This document shows positions 8,420-20,213 of a DNA stretch of 64,000 nucleotides, in pieces (position 1 is the first letter of the stretch; the number at the start of each line of letters is the position of its first letter). The stretch is from an uncultured Bacteroidales bacterium (GTDB lineage Bacteria; Bacteroidota; Bacteroidia; Bacteroidales; UBA932). The notes under the pieces were generated by a model that saw only the letters and a program-made list of their open reading frames with translations, did no database searches and was not told the origin of the DNA. The translations under genes and the position numbers were made by a program. Where the stretch lies: assembly GCA_947305045.1 (NCBI GenBank), contig CAMZCW010000001.1:1-64000 (forward strand), in the 5' to 3' direction.

Positions 8420-9576
8420 CAAATATGATGGGCTAAAGCGTATTCAATGCCCCGGAGTTCTGCCAGGGAACGGAGCCGGCCGTAGCAGGAGTAACCGGGA
8501 TTGGATTTACGGTTAAGGTCATCACACATCTGGTGGCCATGGTCAGGGCGCAGGAAAATACGGAACTGACGTTTCTGCTCCACCTCAAGCACAGCCTTCA
8601 TCATCTCATAGACCGGAACGTCACCTTCCAGGAGGTTAGCCTCATAGAAGTTGCCCTCAGCATCCCGTTTGGTGGAACGGAGATGCACAAAGTCAATCCT
8701 GTCACCAAACTCCCTCATCATGGCAGGGCAGTCATTGTCGGCCCGTACACCTAATGAACCGGTACAGAGATTCAGACCATTGGACGGGTTTGGAACCGCC
8801 TCGATGAGCTTTCTGAAATCATCGGCCGTGGACATGATACGCGGCAGGCCAAGGATAGAATACGGAGGGTCGTCAGGATGAATAACCATACGCGAACCAA
8901 CCTCGTCGCACACAGGACACACCTGTTGCAGGAAGAAGATGAGGTTGGCGCGTAGGGTATCTGCGTCTATGCCTTTATATCTGTCAAGAGCCTGCTGGAA
9001 CTGCTCAAGAGTAAAACTTTCTTCGCTTCCAGGAAGACCGGCAATCATATTTCGGGTGACGAGTTTTTTGTCATCTTCAGACATAGAATCATACCGTTCC
9101 ATGGCGAGGGCTATCTCTTCCTGAGAATAATCCGACAGCGCTCCGGGACGCTTGAGAATAAACAGGTCGAAAGCCTGGAAGGCGGCACGCTCAAACCTCA
9201 AAGCGCGGCTGCCGTCGGGCATCTCGTAGAAGAGATCCGTGCGCGTCCAGTCCAGAACCGGCATGAAGTTGTAGGTGATGGTGTGGATGTCGCAGGCGGC
9301 CAGATTCCTGATTGTCTGCTTGTAGTTCTCTATATACCTAAGGTACTCCCCTTCCCGCGTCTTGATGTGCTCATGCACAGGGACAGATTCAACCACGCTC
9401 CACACAAGGCCCTTGGCGGCGCACTGAGCTTTGCGTTTTTCTATCTCCTCAATGGTCCAAACCTCCCCGTTGGGGATATGATGAAGGGCGCTGACTATGT
9501 CTGTCACGCCTGCCTGGCGGATGTTATCCAGGGTGACAGGGTCACCCGGGCCATACCACCGCCAGGATTGTCTCAT
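8419..9576 (-). CDS. uxuA: Mannonate dehydratase
   Basis: UxuA converts D-mannonate to 2-keto-3-deoxygluconate (KDG) in the cytoplasm, using a divalent metal. I chose the ATG at 9576 ([14 protein letters not shown]), which matches the usual family start; an ATG at 9585 adds three residues. Supporting segments are [63 protein letters not shown] and [10 protein letters not shown], typical of the TIM-barrel family. About 385 residues is normal length. It lies between the SDR gene and GH97 with tiny spacings, so the hexuronate branch is co-expressed with the hydrolases. The KDG product needs KdgK and KdgA, encoded at 53.1-54.8 kb. Confidence 0.93.
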   Translation of the reverse strand: MRQSWRWYGPGDPVTLDNIRQAGVTDIVSALHHIPNGEVWTIEEIEKRKAQCAAKGLVWSVVESVPVHEHIKTREGEYLRYIENYKQTIRNLAACDIHTITYNFMPVLDWTRTDLFYEMPDGSRALRFERAAFQAFDLFILKRPGALSDYSQEEIALAMERYDSMSEDDKKLVTRNMIAGLPGSEESFTLEQFQQALDRYKGIDADTLRANLIFFLQQVCPVCDEVGSRMVIHPDDPPYSILGLPRIMSTADDFRKLIEAVPNPSNGLNLCTGSLGVRADNDCPAMMREFGDRIDFVHLRSTKRDAEGNFYEANLLEGDVPVYEMMKAVLEVEQKRQFRIFLRPDHGHQMCDDLNRKSNPGYSCYGRLRSLAELRGIEYALAHHI

Positions 9577-9590
9577 AAGATACATAGGCT

Positions 9591-10409
9591 CTAGATGGTA
9601 AAACTGTTAAACCCGCCGTCAACAACGGCAACTGTCCCGGTCACACCCTTCGAGGCGTCGCAGGCTAGATAATGCAGAGCTCCCACCAGTTCATCGGGCT
9701 CCAGGAAGCGGCCGAAAGGTGTATGTGCAAGGATCTTGTGGGAACGGTCTGTGAGGGAGCCGTCGGGATTGGTAAGCAAGGAACGGTTCTGATTGGTGAG
9801 AAGGAATCCCGGAGCGATGCCGTTCACGCGGATTCCTTCGCCAAACTTCATAGCAAGTTCTCCGGAGAGCCACTGCGTCCAGCTGGCCATCCCGGCCTTG
9901 GCGATGCCGTAACCCGCCACGCGAGTGAGCGGGCGGAAGGAAGACATGGAGCAGAAGTTGATGATGGCACCCTTCTTCTGGGCTACCATCGGCTTCACGA
10001 ACACCTTGGTGGGGATTACCGTGCCGAAGATGTTCAGGTCGCACACCTTCTTCATCGCGTCGATGTCCAGGTCGGCGATGGTCTGGTCCGGCTGCACGTT
10101 GGCCGGGCCCATATTGCCGCCGGCAGCGTTCAGCAGGATGTCGATGGTGCCATAGGCCGCCAGGATGTCGGAAAGGTTCTGTTCCAGTACAGACTCGTCA
10201 AGGACGTTGGTGGGAAGGAACATCGCCTCCCCACCGGCGGCCTTGATTTCACTAACTAAACTAACACCCTTCTCCTCGGCTCTGCTCAAATCCAACAGGA
10301 CCACTTTGCAGCCCTGCGATGCGAAATACTTTACGATGGTCTCTCCCAGCACCCCGCAGGCACCGGTCATCACCACCACTTTTCCTTGGATGTCAAATAA
10401 ACTGTTCAT
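9591..10409 (-). CDS. SDR-type fructuronate/mannonate oxidoreductase
   Basis: This is a 272-residue short-chain dehydrogenase with the NAD(P) motif TGACGVLGE (16-24), NAAGG, and the catalytic Ser and YGIAK (Tyr-x-x-x-Lys). No signal peptide is present, so it is cytosolic. Its position beside uxuA fits the SDR enzymes that replace UxuB in many Bacteroidetes, reducing D-fructuronate to D-mannonate. The reaction is inferred from context, since SDR specificity cannot be read from sequence. The start overlaps the GH3 stop by four bases (ATGA). Confidence 0.82.
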   Translation of the reverse strand: MNSLFDIQGKVVVMTGACGVLGETIVKYFASQGCKVVLLDLSRAEEKGVSLVSEIKAAGGEAMFLPTNVLDESVLEQNLSDILAAYGTIDILLNAAGGNMGPANVQPDQTIADLDIDAMKKVCDLNIFGTVIPTKVFVKPMVAQKKGAIINFCSMSSFRPLTRVAGYGIAKAGMASWTQWLSGELAMKFGEGIRVNGIAPGFLLTNQNRSLLTNPDGSLTDRSHKILAHTPFGRFLEPDELVGALHYLACDASKGVTGTVAVVDGGFNSFTI

Positions 10410-12466
10410 CTAACTGTATAATCCAGACTGAATTTAATATCACTCGAGGAGGAACCTACCAGGATTTTGTAATCTCCGGCATCCACCTTCCAGCTATGGG
10501 AAGCCACATCATAATAAGAAAAATCCGCATAACTCAAAGGAATCCGGTACTCTACGCTCTTGCCTTTACCCACAAGTTTCTTCTCAAAACCCTTGAGTTC
10601 GTAAGCCGGACGGATGACGGAAGGAGAGCAGGGCGATACATACACCTGGGCCGTCTCCATCGCATCCACTTTCCCGGTATTGGAAACAGTAAATACAATC
10701 TCGCAGCCGTCAGGAGTCGGAACAACCACACCATCCGAGTAAGCAAAGCCGGAATAACTGAGGCCAAAGCCGAAGGGGAACATAGGCTCCACCCCGAACT
10801 TCTGCACCCCGCGGTATCCTACGAACAGCCCCTCCTTATAGGTTGAATGCGGATACTCGGGGCGGCTCTTGCTTGAGCGGTGAATTGCCGCCGTATCTGC
10901 ATGATAGTACTGCGCTGCCGGATTCTTATCCTCCGATCCCCAGAAGGTGAAAGGAAGCCTGCCGGAAGGAGAAACCTTACCGGAAATGATGTCGGCAAGC
11001 GCCTTGCCGCCTTCCTGACCGCCGTACCAGGCCATGATGATGGCCGCAACATTATCCTTGAATGGAGTAATGTCTACTTCTCCGCCGGAGTTGATGATCA
11101 CAACCGTATTCTTGTTCAGGGCCGATGCCGCCGCAATCAGTTCGTTCTGCCCCAAAGGCAAACCATAGGTGCGGTCGTGGTTTTCGAGCTCGGTCTTATA
11201 GTTGAACCCGGCCACTACGATCACGGCTGAAGCCTTGGCAATAGCCTGCTCGTCGGCATCCGTAAGCACATCACTCTCAACAAGTTGCACATCATACTTC
11301 TTTCCCAGGGCACAAAGTCCGGCATAAGGCGTGATATTGCGGCCGGGAATGGGATCCATCCTGCCGGAACCGCCGCCGTAGGCCACGGTGTTGGCGTTGG
11401 GGCCCAGGACCACGATGCGTCCTTTCTTCAGGGGCAGCAGACCGTTGTTGGTCAGCAAAACCGGAGTCTCAACGGCAGCGTTATAAGCCATATTCCGGGA
11501 ATACTCGTAATCCTCCGGGATGGACTCGTCCTTGGCCGGAAGGTCCAGGAGGCCGTAGGCTATGAATGCCTGCAGTATGTGCTGACACATCAAATCCAGA
11601 TTGGCCTCAGGAACAACTCCGTTTTCAATGAGAGGCTTCACCATTTCCACCTTGGTGGTGAAGTTCTCCGGCATCTCAAGATCCAGACCGCTGGTTAGAA
11701 CACCCAGGGTTGTATAGGTAGACTTCCAGTCCGACATCACAATTCCGTCAAAGCCCCAGGCGCGGAGGTTATCCTTGATGAGCCAGGCGTTCTCTGCCGC
11801 GTGGACTTCGTTCACGGGGTTGTAGCTGGTCATCACGGCGGCTACGTCTCCCTGTTCCACGGCTTTGCGGAAGGCCGGGAAATAGATCTCGTTCATAGTC
11901 CTTTCGTCGGCCACGGAACCTACGCGGTGACGCTGGTACTCCTGGTTGTTCAGGGCGAAGTGCTTGATGGTGGCCATTACCCGGTGCTGCTGGATGCCCT
12001 GGATGTAGTTCAAGGCGATCTCGGAGGTGAGGTAAGGGTCTTCTCCGTAGTATTCGAAGTTACGCCCGCACAGGGGTGAACGGTAGATGTTCACCCCAGG
12101 GCAGAGCATAATCCGCACTCCGCGGGCAGTAGCATCGAAGCCGATGCCGTCGCCCACGCCTTTCGCCACGTCGCGGTTGAAGCTGGCCGCGAGGCCGATG
12201 CCGCAGGGGTAGTACGTACTGAAGGTATTGTTCCGTACGCCCTGGGGGCCGTCGGCCATTCGGACGGAGGGGATGCCGAGGCGAGGGATGGCCGCGGTGT
12301 GGAATCCGTCGTCCTTGCCGGAGATGAGGGCGATTTTTTCGTCCAGGGTCATCTGGCTGACGAGGTCGGCCGCACGGTCCTTGTCACTTTGGGTGACGAT
12401 GTAGGGCTGTGCAAGGGCGATGTTTGTAAGCAGGAGTGACGCTGCTGTGAGGATAATCTTTCTCAT
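10406..12466 (-). CDS. GH3 family beta-glycosidase
   Basis: This encodes 686 residues with a signal peptide ending near ALAQ20. The N-terminal TIM barrel contains the KHFALNNQE motif (168-176) and GIVMSDWKST (241-250) with the nucleophile Asp246. The second alpha/beta domain and a C-terminal fibronectin-III-like domain follow. Length and domain order are typical for periplasmic GH3 beta-glucosidases or xylosidases; the family does not reveal the sugar. It lies between the beta-helix lipoprotein and the SDR gene in PUL 1. Confidence 0.9.
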   Translation of the reverse strand: MRKIILTAASLLLTNIALAQPYIVTQSDKDRAADLVSQMTLDEKIALISGKDDGFHTAAIPRLGIPSVRMADGPQGVRNNTFSTYYPCGIGLAASFNRDVAKGVGDGIGFDATARGVRIMLCPGVNIYRSPLCGRNFEYYGEDPYLTSEIALNYIQGIQQHRVMATIKHFALNNQEYQRHRVGSVADERTMNEIYFPAFRKAVEQGDVAAVMTSYNPVNEVHAAENAWLIKDNLRAWGFDGIVMSDWKSTYTTLGVLTSGLDLEMPENFTTKVEMVKPLIENGVVPEANLDLMCQHILQAFIAYGLLDLPAKDESIPEDYEYSRNMAYNAAVETPVLLTNNGLLPLKKGRIVVLGPNANTVAYGGGSGRMDPIPGRNITPYAGLCALGKKYDVQLVESDVLTDADEQAIAKASAVIVVAGFNYKTELENHDRTYGLPLGQNELIAAASALNKNTVVIINSGGEVDITPFKDNVAAIIMAWYGGQEGGKALADIISGKVSPSGRLPFTFWGSEDKNPAAQYYHADTAAIHRSSKSRPEYPHSTYKEGLFVGYRGVQKFGVEPMFPFGFGLSYSGFAYSDGVVVPTPDGCEIVFTVSNTGKVDAMETAQVYVSPCSPSVIRPAYELKGFEKKLVGKGKSVEYRIPLSYADFSYYDVASHSWKVDAGDYKILVGSSSSDIKFSLDYTVR

Positions 12467-12472
12467 GAAATA

Positions 12473-15400
12473 CTAATTCTGATATGCACCTGGCCACCAG
12501 TCTCCGCTGCCACGATTTACACCGCGCTGATCTTTGTTGAAGTCGCTTCCTGACCAGGACATAAAAGCAGAACTGGCCGTGTTTACACGAGCGTTGACAC
12601 TAGTCTTATTCGTTTTTGTGGGGGCATCACTATTGAAAGTACCATCCCACTTCCAATAGTAGGAAGAACTGCCGGTATTGCTCCAGGTCAAGCCATCAAT
12701 GTCACTGGATAGTTTACCGCTGACATTACCTCCGCCGTCTGTGAAGGATGTAGAACTATAAATATGGTTGTAAGACAGATTCAACGTTGAGCCGGCACTA
12801 TGGATAGATTCTGTAAAAGATGAACTGGAGGTAATGATGTTGTTGGTAAAGTAGTTGGTCCAGGCTTCTTTCCCCTCTTCCTTATCACATGCCCAAACAA
12901 GAGCGGAACCTTCCGCATCCCCAATAATTGAGCAGTTGCTGATACTGGCGCAGCTTTGTATTGCATCAATATCTATCCAACAACCTGCTTCATCTGACAC
13001 GGAAGCACCCACATAAGAACCCCTTACAGAACTATTGTGCATGACAAAACTATTCGCCGAAGCAATATTAATAACGCACCCATAATAAGTCGTAATATAA
13101 TTTCCATCAAAAGAGCACCCATCAAGAAACAGTTTGTGGCCCGTAGACTTTGCATAAATGGCACCACCTGATTTAGCGTAATTTTCTATAAAGCTCGCTC
13201 GGAATACACGGACGGTAGATGCATTGTCAATGGCAATTGCCCCGCCATTTTGAGCCTCTGAATAATTGCCCTGGAAGAGTGTTCCTTCGCTTTCGCTCTC
13301 AACAATTTCAAATTCCCTTTTTTCTCCTCCACTTGACCTGATAAAAATAGCACCACCAAACTCATGGGAATGACATCCGTTAAAAGATCCGCCGCCGATT
13401 CTTACTAAGCCCAATGAGCCTGTATGAGTACCAATAGCTCCACCATAATACGCCTTACAAGAGTCAAAGACGCAGTTCTTAATAAAGGTAGGTGTATGAC
13501 CGTCCCAGTTTGAGTTATACGTTGAGGCAAGATATAAAGCACCACCATATCCATGATAATAATCTTTACCACTTCTAACTTGAGTTGCAGAATTGTTCTT
13601 AAATGACACGCCATCCAAATAGAGTCCGATACTGGCGTTTTTTAAGCAAATAGCACCTCCATCACCACCAGTCGTAGTATTACCCTCCGCGACATTATCC
13701 CCGCCAAAAACACCACCGATGATTGTTATTTTGCCTTTTTCGACATATATAGCACCACCACCCTTATTTTCACTCGAAGAGTTAGGAGATGAGTAATTAC
13801 CTACGAAACTGCAATCAGTGAGAGTATATGTACCGTCCGCTGCCCACATCGCCCCACCATTATCCCCATCTGCATGGTTACCCGTAAAATCTACTCGGGT
13901 AAATGAGTAGGATGTGTTGGAATTGCCTCCGTTAAACGCTCCGGAATCTTCGTCGGCGTAGTTCGCGGAAAAGGAGCTGTCGCTGACGGTCATACTGCCT
14001 TTTACTTTAAACAGGATGGCTCCGGCCCATTTGGACGCGTGATTACCCGAGAATGCACAATTATCGCTGATTGTCAACGAATTAGTATTTGCGTCATCAT
14101 CGTCGGTATCAGGATCCCCATCATCCGGCCATGCGGAAATCGCGCCTCCGCATGATGTAGTGCTGTTAGATGTGAAATCCGAATCCTCGATTGAAACCAC
14201 AGCTCCTCCTCTCATAAAGATAGCGCCACCTCCAAATTGGTCATCCGTTGTGGTTGCCGTATTGCTTGATAATGTACAACCATCTAAAGCGATAGCGCCA
14301 CCATCAATATAGATAGCGCCACCATTCAGCGCACTATTATTAGAGAACGAACAATCCCTAAATACCCAGTCACCGGAAGAGATTTTGACACCTCCACCGT
14401 TTCCGGCGACCAAACCCTTAACAAAGTTAACACCGTCAAATTCGACATTCATATCGCCTCCCAGTGAAAGAATGCGATGGTCACCCGTTCCATCACCATC
14501 ATCATCTCCAGTAAAGGTGGTGACATTGTTCACGATGTCGCGTGCACCAGTAGAAGCATTGTAACCGCCCTTGATGGTGAAAGCTACAGTACCAAAAGTA
14601 CCGTCGTTAATGTTAATTGCCGCATCAGCTCCCCATTTGTAGGTGCCGGCCGCAAGATGGAAAGTAGCACCGTTGATGTTGGCCAGTTTGGCGTTATCAA
14701 TCGCAGTGTCAGAACCCGCGGGATGAATCTTACTCCAGAATTGGGAAGCACTCCAGGCATGTTCCCAACTCATACCATTTTTCTTTCCTGCACCGTCAAC
14801 CGTCACATAATACTTGCCATCAGTCGATACCGTCTCCATTTCAATGATTTCGCCAGATACGGTAGTGACAGCCTTGTTGAGCCAGTAAGTTCCGGTGACA
14901 GTGTCTCCATTTTTCCAAGTAAGTAACAAACCTTTGGAGTGAGTAACACCGGGAGCAACGGCCACATAATAGGTTCCTCCTTCGGCATTCGGGAAGTTTA
15001 CAGTAATACTGGAACCGCCAGACGACAGAGCGTCAACCGCAGGGACATCACCCGAGCAATCTACGGCCAGAGTTCCCGACAGGTTTTCCCCACCTACACT
15101 GGAAACGACCACTTTGTTGGCACCTTCCGGAACGGTGAAGCCCACAAAAGCATTCACATTCTTAAACGCCATATGCCCAGTTTCGCCATCGACCTTAGCC
15201 ACGGCAATATTTGCCTGCCCAAAGACGGCTGCCTGTGTTGCAGGAATAGTTACATACACCGTGGAACTGCTTACTGAGGAATACCTGGCCGTAGGATACA
15301 CGGCATAAAGAGCTGTGTACCCTCCAGGAGCATCACCTGTGAAATCACCGTAAGCACTTCCGCCGTTTCCTACCAATGTAAAATCGACAGCCTCTGGTTT

Positions 15401-15613
15401 ATTGAAATAGACCTTAATCTGATCTCCTTCTGCCCACTTAACATTACCTTCTCCGTCCACCGTAGTCTTAGTCTCATCACTTACAGCTTTCAGCGTCATA
15501 CGGACATAACCATCCGGAACGGGGCTCTCTTCTGGGCCGTTATTCTCCTTCTGGCAGGAGAAAAGCGTAAAAGCGCAGGCTGCACACAGAAAAGCAAAAT
15601 AAATCTTTTTCAT
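12473..15613 (-). CDS. Surface beta-helix lipoprotein (fimbrillin-like N-terminus)
   Basis: I chose the ATG at 15613 (MKKIYFAFLCAACAFTLFSC, lipobox Cys20), giving 1046 residues. Residues 30-270 are a fimbrillin-like module with DETKTTVDG and KWAEGDQIKVYF. The sequence YVTVDGAGKKNGMSWEHAW introduces a long right-handed parallel beta-helix with repeated GGAI.....CTFSGN-type units, as in polymorphic outer-membrane proteins. It ends in KDQRGVNRGSGDWWPGAYQN, a choice-of-anchor-like tail. The protein at 34367-37177 shares all these parts. Glycan binding or display at the cell surface is inferred. A 49-codon peptide gene lies 18 bases upstream. Confidence 0.82.
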   Translation of the reverse strand: MKKIYFAFLCAACAFTLFSCQKENNGPEESPVPDGYVRMTLKAVSDETKTTVDGEGNVKWAEGDQIKVYFNKPEAVDFTLVGNGGSAYGDFTGDAPGGYTALYAVYPTARYSSVSSSTVYVTIPATQAAVFGQANIAVAKVDGETGHMAFKNVNAFVGFTVPEGANKVVVSSVGGENLSGTLAVDCSGDVPAVDALSSGGSSITVNFPNAEGGTYYVAVAPGVTHSKGLLLTWKNGDTVTGTYWLNKAVTTVSGEIIEMETVSTDGKYYVTVDGAGKKNGMSWEHAWSASQFWSKIHPAGSDTAIDNAKLANINGATFHLAAGTYKWGADAAININDGTFGTVAFTIKGGYNASTGARDIVNNVTTFTGDDDGDGTGDHRILSLGGDMNVEFDGVNFVKGLVAGNGGGVKISSGDWVFRDCSFSNNSALNGGAIYIDGGAIALDGCTLSSNTATTTDDQFGGGAIFMRGGAVVSIEDSDFTSNSTTSCGGAISAWPDDGDPDTDDDDANTNSLTISDNCAFSGNHASKWAGAILFKVKGSMTVSDSSFSANYADEDSGAFNGGNSNTSYSFTRVDFTGNHADGDNGGAMWAADGTYTLTDCSFVGNYSSPNSSSENKGGGAIYVEKGKITIIGGVFGGDNVAEGNTTTGGDGGAICLKNASIGLYLDGVSFKNNSATQVRSGKDYYHGYGGALYLASTYNSNWDGHTPTFIKNCVFDSCKAYYGGAIGTHTGSLGLVRIGGGSFNGCHSHEFGGAIFIRSSGGEKREFEIVESESEGTLFQGNYSEAQNGGAIAIDNASTVRVFRASFIENYAKSGGAIYAKSTGHKLFLDGCSFDGNYITTYYGCVINIASANSFVMHNSSVRGSYVGASVSDEAGCWIDIDAIQSCASISNCSIIGDAEGSALVWACDKEEGKEAWTNYFTNNIITSSSSFTESIHSAGSTLNLSYNHIYSSTSFTDGGGNVSGKLSSDIDGLTWSNTGSSSYYWKWDGTFNSDAPTKTNKTSVNARVNTASSAFMSWSGSDFNKDQRGVNRGSGDWWPGAYQN

Positions 15614-15631
15614 AGCATTACTCTCCATACA

Positions 15632-15781
15632 TTAACCAAGATCATCTTCGTCATACGGGTCAGAAGTCTTGACTGAATCCAAACTACCGCCACAAATTGT
15701 AGTTTCCATACTCAACGGAATCATTTCCACGGTCGGGCTCTCGTAACCAGCCCACTTACCTGTAGTCTTCGTTGTCTTCAT
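15632..15781 (-). CDS. Small peptide of 49 residues, family with 29057 and 63589
   Basis: I chose the ATG at 15781 (MKTTKTTGKW) rather than a longer upstream reading, because the shorter form matches its two relatives in length. The pattern is YxSPxVxMI, then a short middle segment with one Cys (TTICGGS), then an acidic Asp-rich tail (DPYDEDDLG). No signal peptide or transmembrane segment is visible. It ends 18 bases before the beta-helix lipoprotein gene. The function is unknown; a precursor peptide, chaperone or assembly factor for the adjacent surface protein are options. Confidence 0.65.
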   Translation of the reverse strand: MKTTKTTGKWAGYESPTVEMIPLSMETTICGGSLDSVKTSDPYDEDDLG

Positions 15782-15806
15782 AATACTTAGTTTTATTGTA
15801 ATTAGA

Positions 15807-17060
15807 TTATTTGTTTTCAATAAAATTCTTCACATCTTCCCACCTGTAATACGGCCCCGAAACGGCCTCGATCTCAGGAACCGGCGTTTCCTGCTCATTC
15901 ACCAGGAACTTCACCAGCACATCCCCCTTCCGGTTCCTATAAAAAATCATCTGCAGATTGGAAGCAAACGTGCACAACCTGGCCCCCGGCCAGCTGCGAT
16001 ACGCTTCCTCGGCCGTCAGCCGGGGATAACCGAATCCCTCCAACCCCAGATAAGAGCACAGACACATAAACGGCAAGTCGTGCCCAAAAATCAAATCGGC
16101 CGCAACCGGCGCCCCCGCAATGGCCTCATCGGCCTTCCTCATCATCTCCTTCGCCAGGACCCCCACTTCACTCAACGCCTCGTCCCCGTAAGGGACCGAA
16201 TTGCAATAGGCCAGATAAGTCTGCAGATTGTGACGCGCATACGCCGTAATCACCGCCTCCCAAGGGAGAAAATTGTAACGGTTCTCCTCGATATCATACG
16301 CCTCGGCAAAGCGAGCCAGGTTAAAAATGGCCGAGATAAAACCACTGGGCCTTCCCGATAATTTCCTTCCCCTTTTCACGTCCGTAAAGAACCTCTCATA
16401 CACAGCATTCGTATCAATCGGGATCCGGGTGATCGCACCGTGGGCGTCATCATACGCCTTCTGCTTGATATCCTTGGGACTGTTCAGGGTAAGGACCCGC
16501 TGATACACCACCCCGCAATCCCAAGTCATCGGAATGTTGGGCTGGCACGCCCGGAGCGAAGAAGTGAACGCTGCCATACTCACCAGACAGCGCTGCACAT
16601 CCGAAGAAATGACGTGCACTTCCCCCTTCTTGAATACCGGGGAATAACGCTGATACATCCTCCTGGCAATGAGTTCGTGCTCCCGGGCACCTCTTTGGGT
16701 GAGACGCCCGTCCATGCCGTTGTGCAATTCTATCATTTGCTTTGCGCAGGCCAGGAGCGAATCTCCCGAGGGCGTGATAATCCCTTCTTCGGCCGCCTTC
16801 TGCAGACAGTCCCGCAGCAGGACATAAGGCTTGTCCGACGAATGCGAACGGGAGCCGTGCCTGCCGTAATGGCTGATATAGAAAGGTTTATAGCCACTGG
16901 GGGCTGGAGTATCCTTTACCGGAAGGAACTCATAAGAGTGAATGACAGCCGCGGCCCGCCGGGGATTCTCACGGATGTAAGCCTCCAGCTCGGGTGACAG
17001 CTGGGCGTAAGAGGCCAGCGTTATGGATAGAAAGAATAAGGTAGTGAGGAAACGTTTCAT
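15807..17060 (-). CDS. Exported histidine acid phosphatase (phytase/MINPP-like)
   Basis: This encodes 417 residues with a signal peptide ending near SYAQ20. RHGSRSH at 67-73 is the histidine acid phosphatase motif with the nucleophilic His, and GHDLPF at 326-331 supplies the second catalytic His-Asp pair. Enzymes of this branch remove phosphate from inositol phosphates or sugar phosphates. It lies 21 bases after the GH2 gene and 25 bases before the small peptide gene, inside a carbohydrate locus that also encodes three EEP phosphoesterases, so a phosphorylated glycan or phytate-like substrate is a reasonable inference. Confidence 0.85.
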   Translation of the reverse strand: MKRFLTTLFFLSITLASYAQLSPELEAYIRENPRRAAAVIHSYEFLPVKDTPAPSGYKPFYISHYGRHGSRSHSSDKPYVLLRDCLQKAAEEGIITPSGDSLLACAKQMIELHNGMDGRLTQRGAREHELIARRMYQRYSPVFKKGEVHVISSDVQRCLVSMAAFTSSLRACQPNIPMTWDCGVVYQRVLTLNSPKDIKQKAYDDAHGAITRIPIDTNAVYERFFTDVKRGRKLSGRPSGFISAIFNLARFAEAYDIEENRYNFLPWEAVITAYARHNLQTYLAYCNSVPYGDEALSEVGVLAKEMMRKADEAIAGAPVAADLIFGHDLPFMCLCSYLGLEGFGYPRLTAEEAYRSWPGARLCTFASNLQMIFYRNRKGDVLVKFLVNEQETPVPEIEAVSGPYYRWEDVKNFIENK

Positions 17061-17081
17061 TATTCTTATTTTCTTAATTTC

Positions 17082-18934
<1,853 letters not shown>

Positions 18935-18935
<1 letters not shown>

Positions 18936-20212
18936 CAGTATAATAACATTTTTTCATCCTCGATATAAACGCGGCGGGTTTCCAGTTCCTCCGGGGAAAG
19001 TTTTTTCTCCTTTAACTGTCCTCCCTCCACGACAACGGCGGCATTGACCCGTTCGTATTCGGCCTGGACATTCACGTTCTTGAAGACGATGTTCTGGAAC
19101 GGGGCCGCCTTTTTTGCCCAGAGTCGGCAAAGGTTGGGAGCCGTACCGCTCACATAGTCAAAAGTGATATCGTGGATGGAGCAGGACTGGGAGCGCATAT
19201 GATGGATGCGAAGAAGTTCACTGGCCTCTACCCTGATATCCCGGAACGTGATGTTGTCTATGTCCGGACCGCGTTCGCCCTTGGAGTAAGCGCCCACGAT
19301 ATTGAAAGCGACGTTGCTGTCGGTAATGGATATTCCGGACAGGACCGCGTCGTGGATGTGGCCCTCCCCTACACCGACGCGGATGGCATTGCAGCTGGAG
19401 GAAAGGACGCAGTTTTCGACCCTTACTCCGGAGCAGTCCTGCGGCTTTTCCAACAGATGGGCTCCGGACGCCCGCAGGGTGATGCAGTCGTCGGAAGTGT
19501 CGACGGTGCAACCGGAAACCGTCACGTCCTGGCAGCGGTCAATGTCAATTCCGTCCCCGTTGAAGGTGTGATAGTCCTTCCTGCGGGTATGGACATAGCA
19601 GCCGGAGATATTCACCTTCTTGCAGTTGAGCAGGAAACAACTCCAGTAGGGAGAATCGGCCAGTTCGACATCCTTGAGGGTAATATTCTCACTGTCCACG
19701 AACCAGACCATCTGGGAGGGGCGTGCGGGGATAAGCGTCTTGTTGGCATAGGGTTTACCGTTTTCGTCCAGCAGGAAGGCGTCCGAATTTCCGTCAATCC
19801 GGCCCGGGCCGCTCAGGGTTACATTCTTGACGCCCACACCCAGGATGAGGTGTCCCCCGCTGATATAATCCCCCCAGCCGATTTCGGCCTCGTTCTGGGG
19901 GCAGCAGTCGGCCGCACAATAATCCTTGATGTCCGGGCTGCCCTTGATGACTGCGCCTTCGTCCAGATGGAGTTCAATATTGCTTTTGAGCCAGATGGAG
20001 CCGCTTACATAGGTTCCCTTCGGCACATTTACCACGCCTCCGCCTTTTTGGGAGACATCGTCGATTGCAGCCTGGATGGACTCATAATCCTTTACCGATA
20101 CCATATAGACATCCCCGGGGTGACCGGGCTTGGTGCCATCTGACTTCTCCCGTCCGTTTGCAGAACAGGTTAACACCGAAAGGAGCAGTGTCAAGTAAGC
20201 TAGTGTCTTCAT
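18935..20212 (-). CDS. GH28 family exo-polygalacturonase-like hydrolase
   Basis: This encodes 425 residues with a signal sequence (LLLSVLTCSANG). The parallel beta-helix carries the GH28 active-site motifs FNGDGIDI (217-224) and TSDDCITL (239-246), followed by NAIRVGVGEGH where the family has a conserved Gly-His and Arg-Ile-Lys region. GH28 enzymes cleave galacturonic acid linkages in pectin or rhamnogalacturonan by inversion. Released uronic acid would suit the uxuA branch of the same operon. It sits between the two GH2 genes with one-base overlap downstream and one base of spacing upstream. Confidence 0.87.
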
Positions 20213-20213
20213 T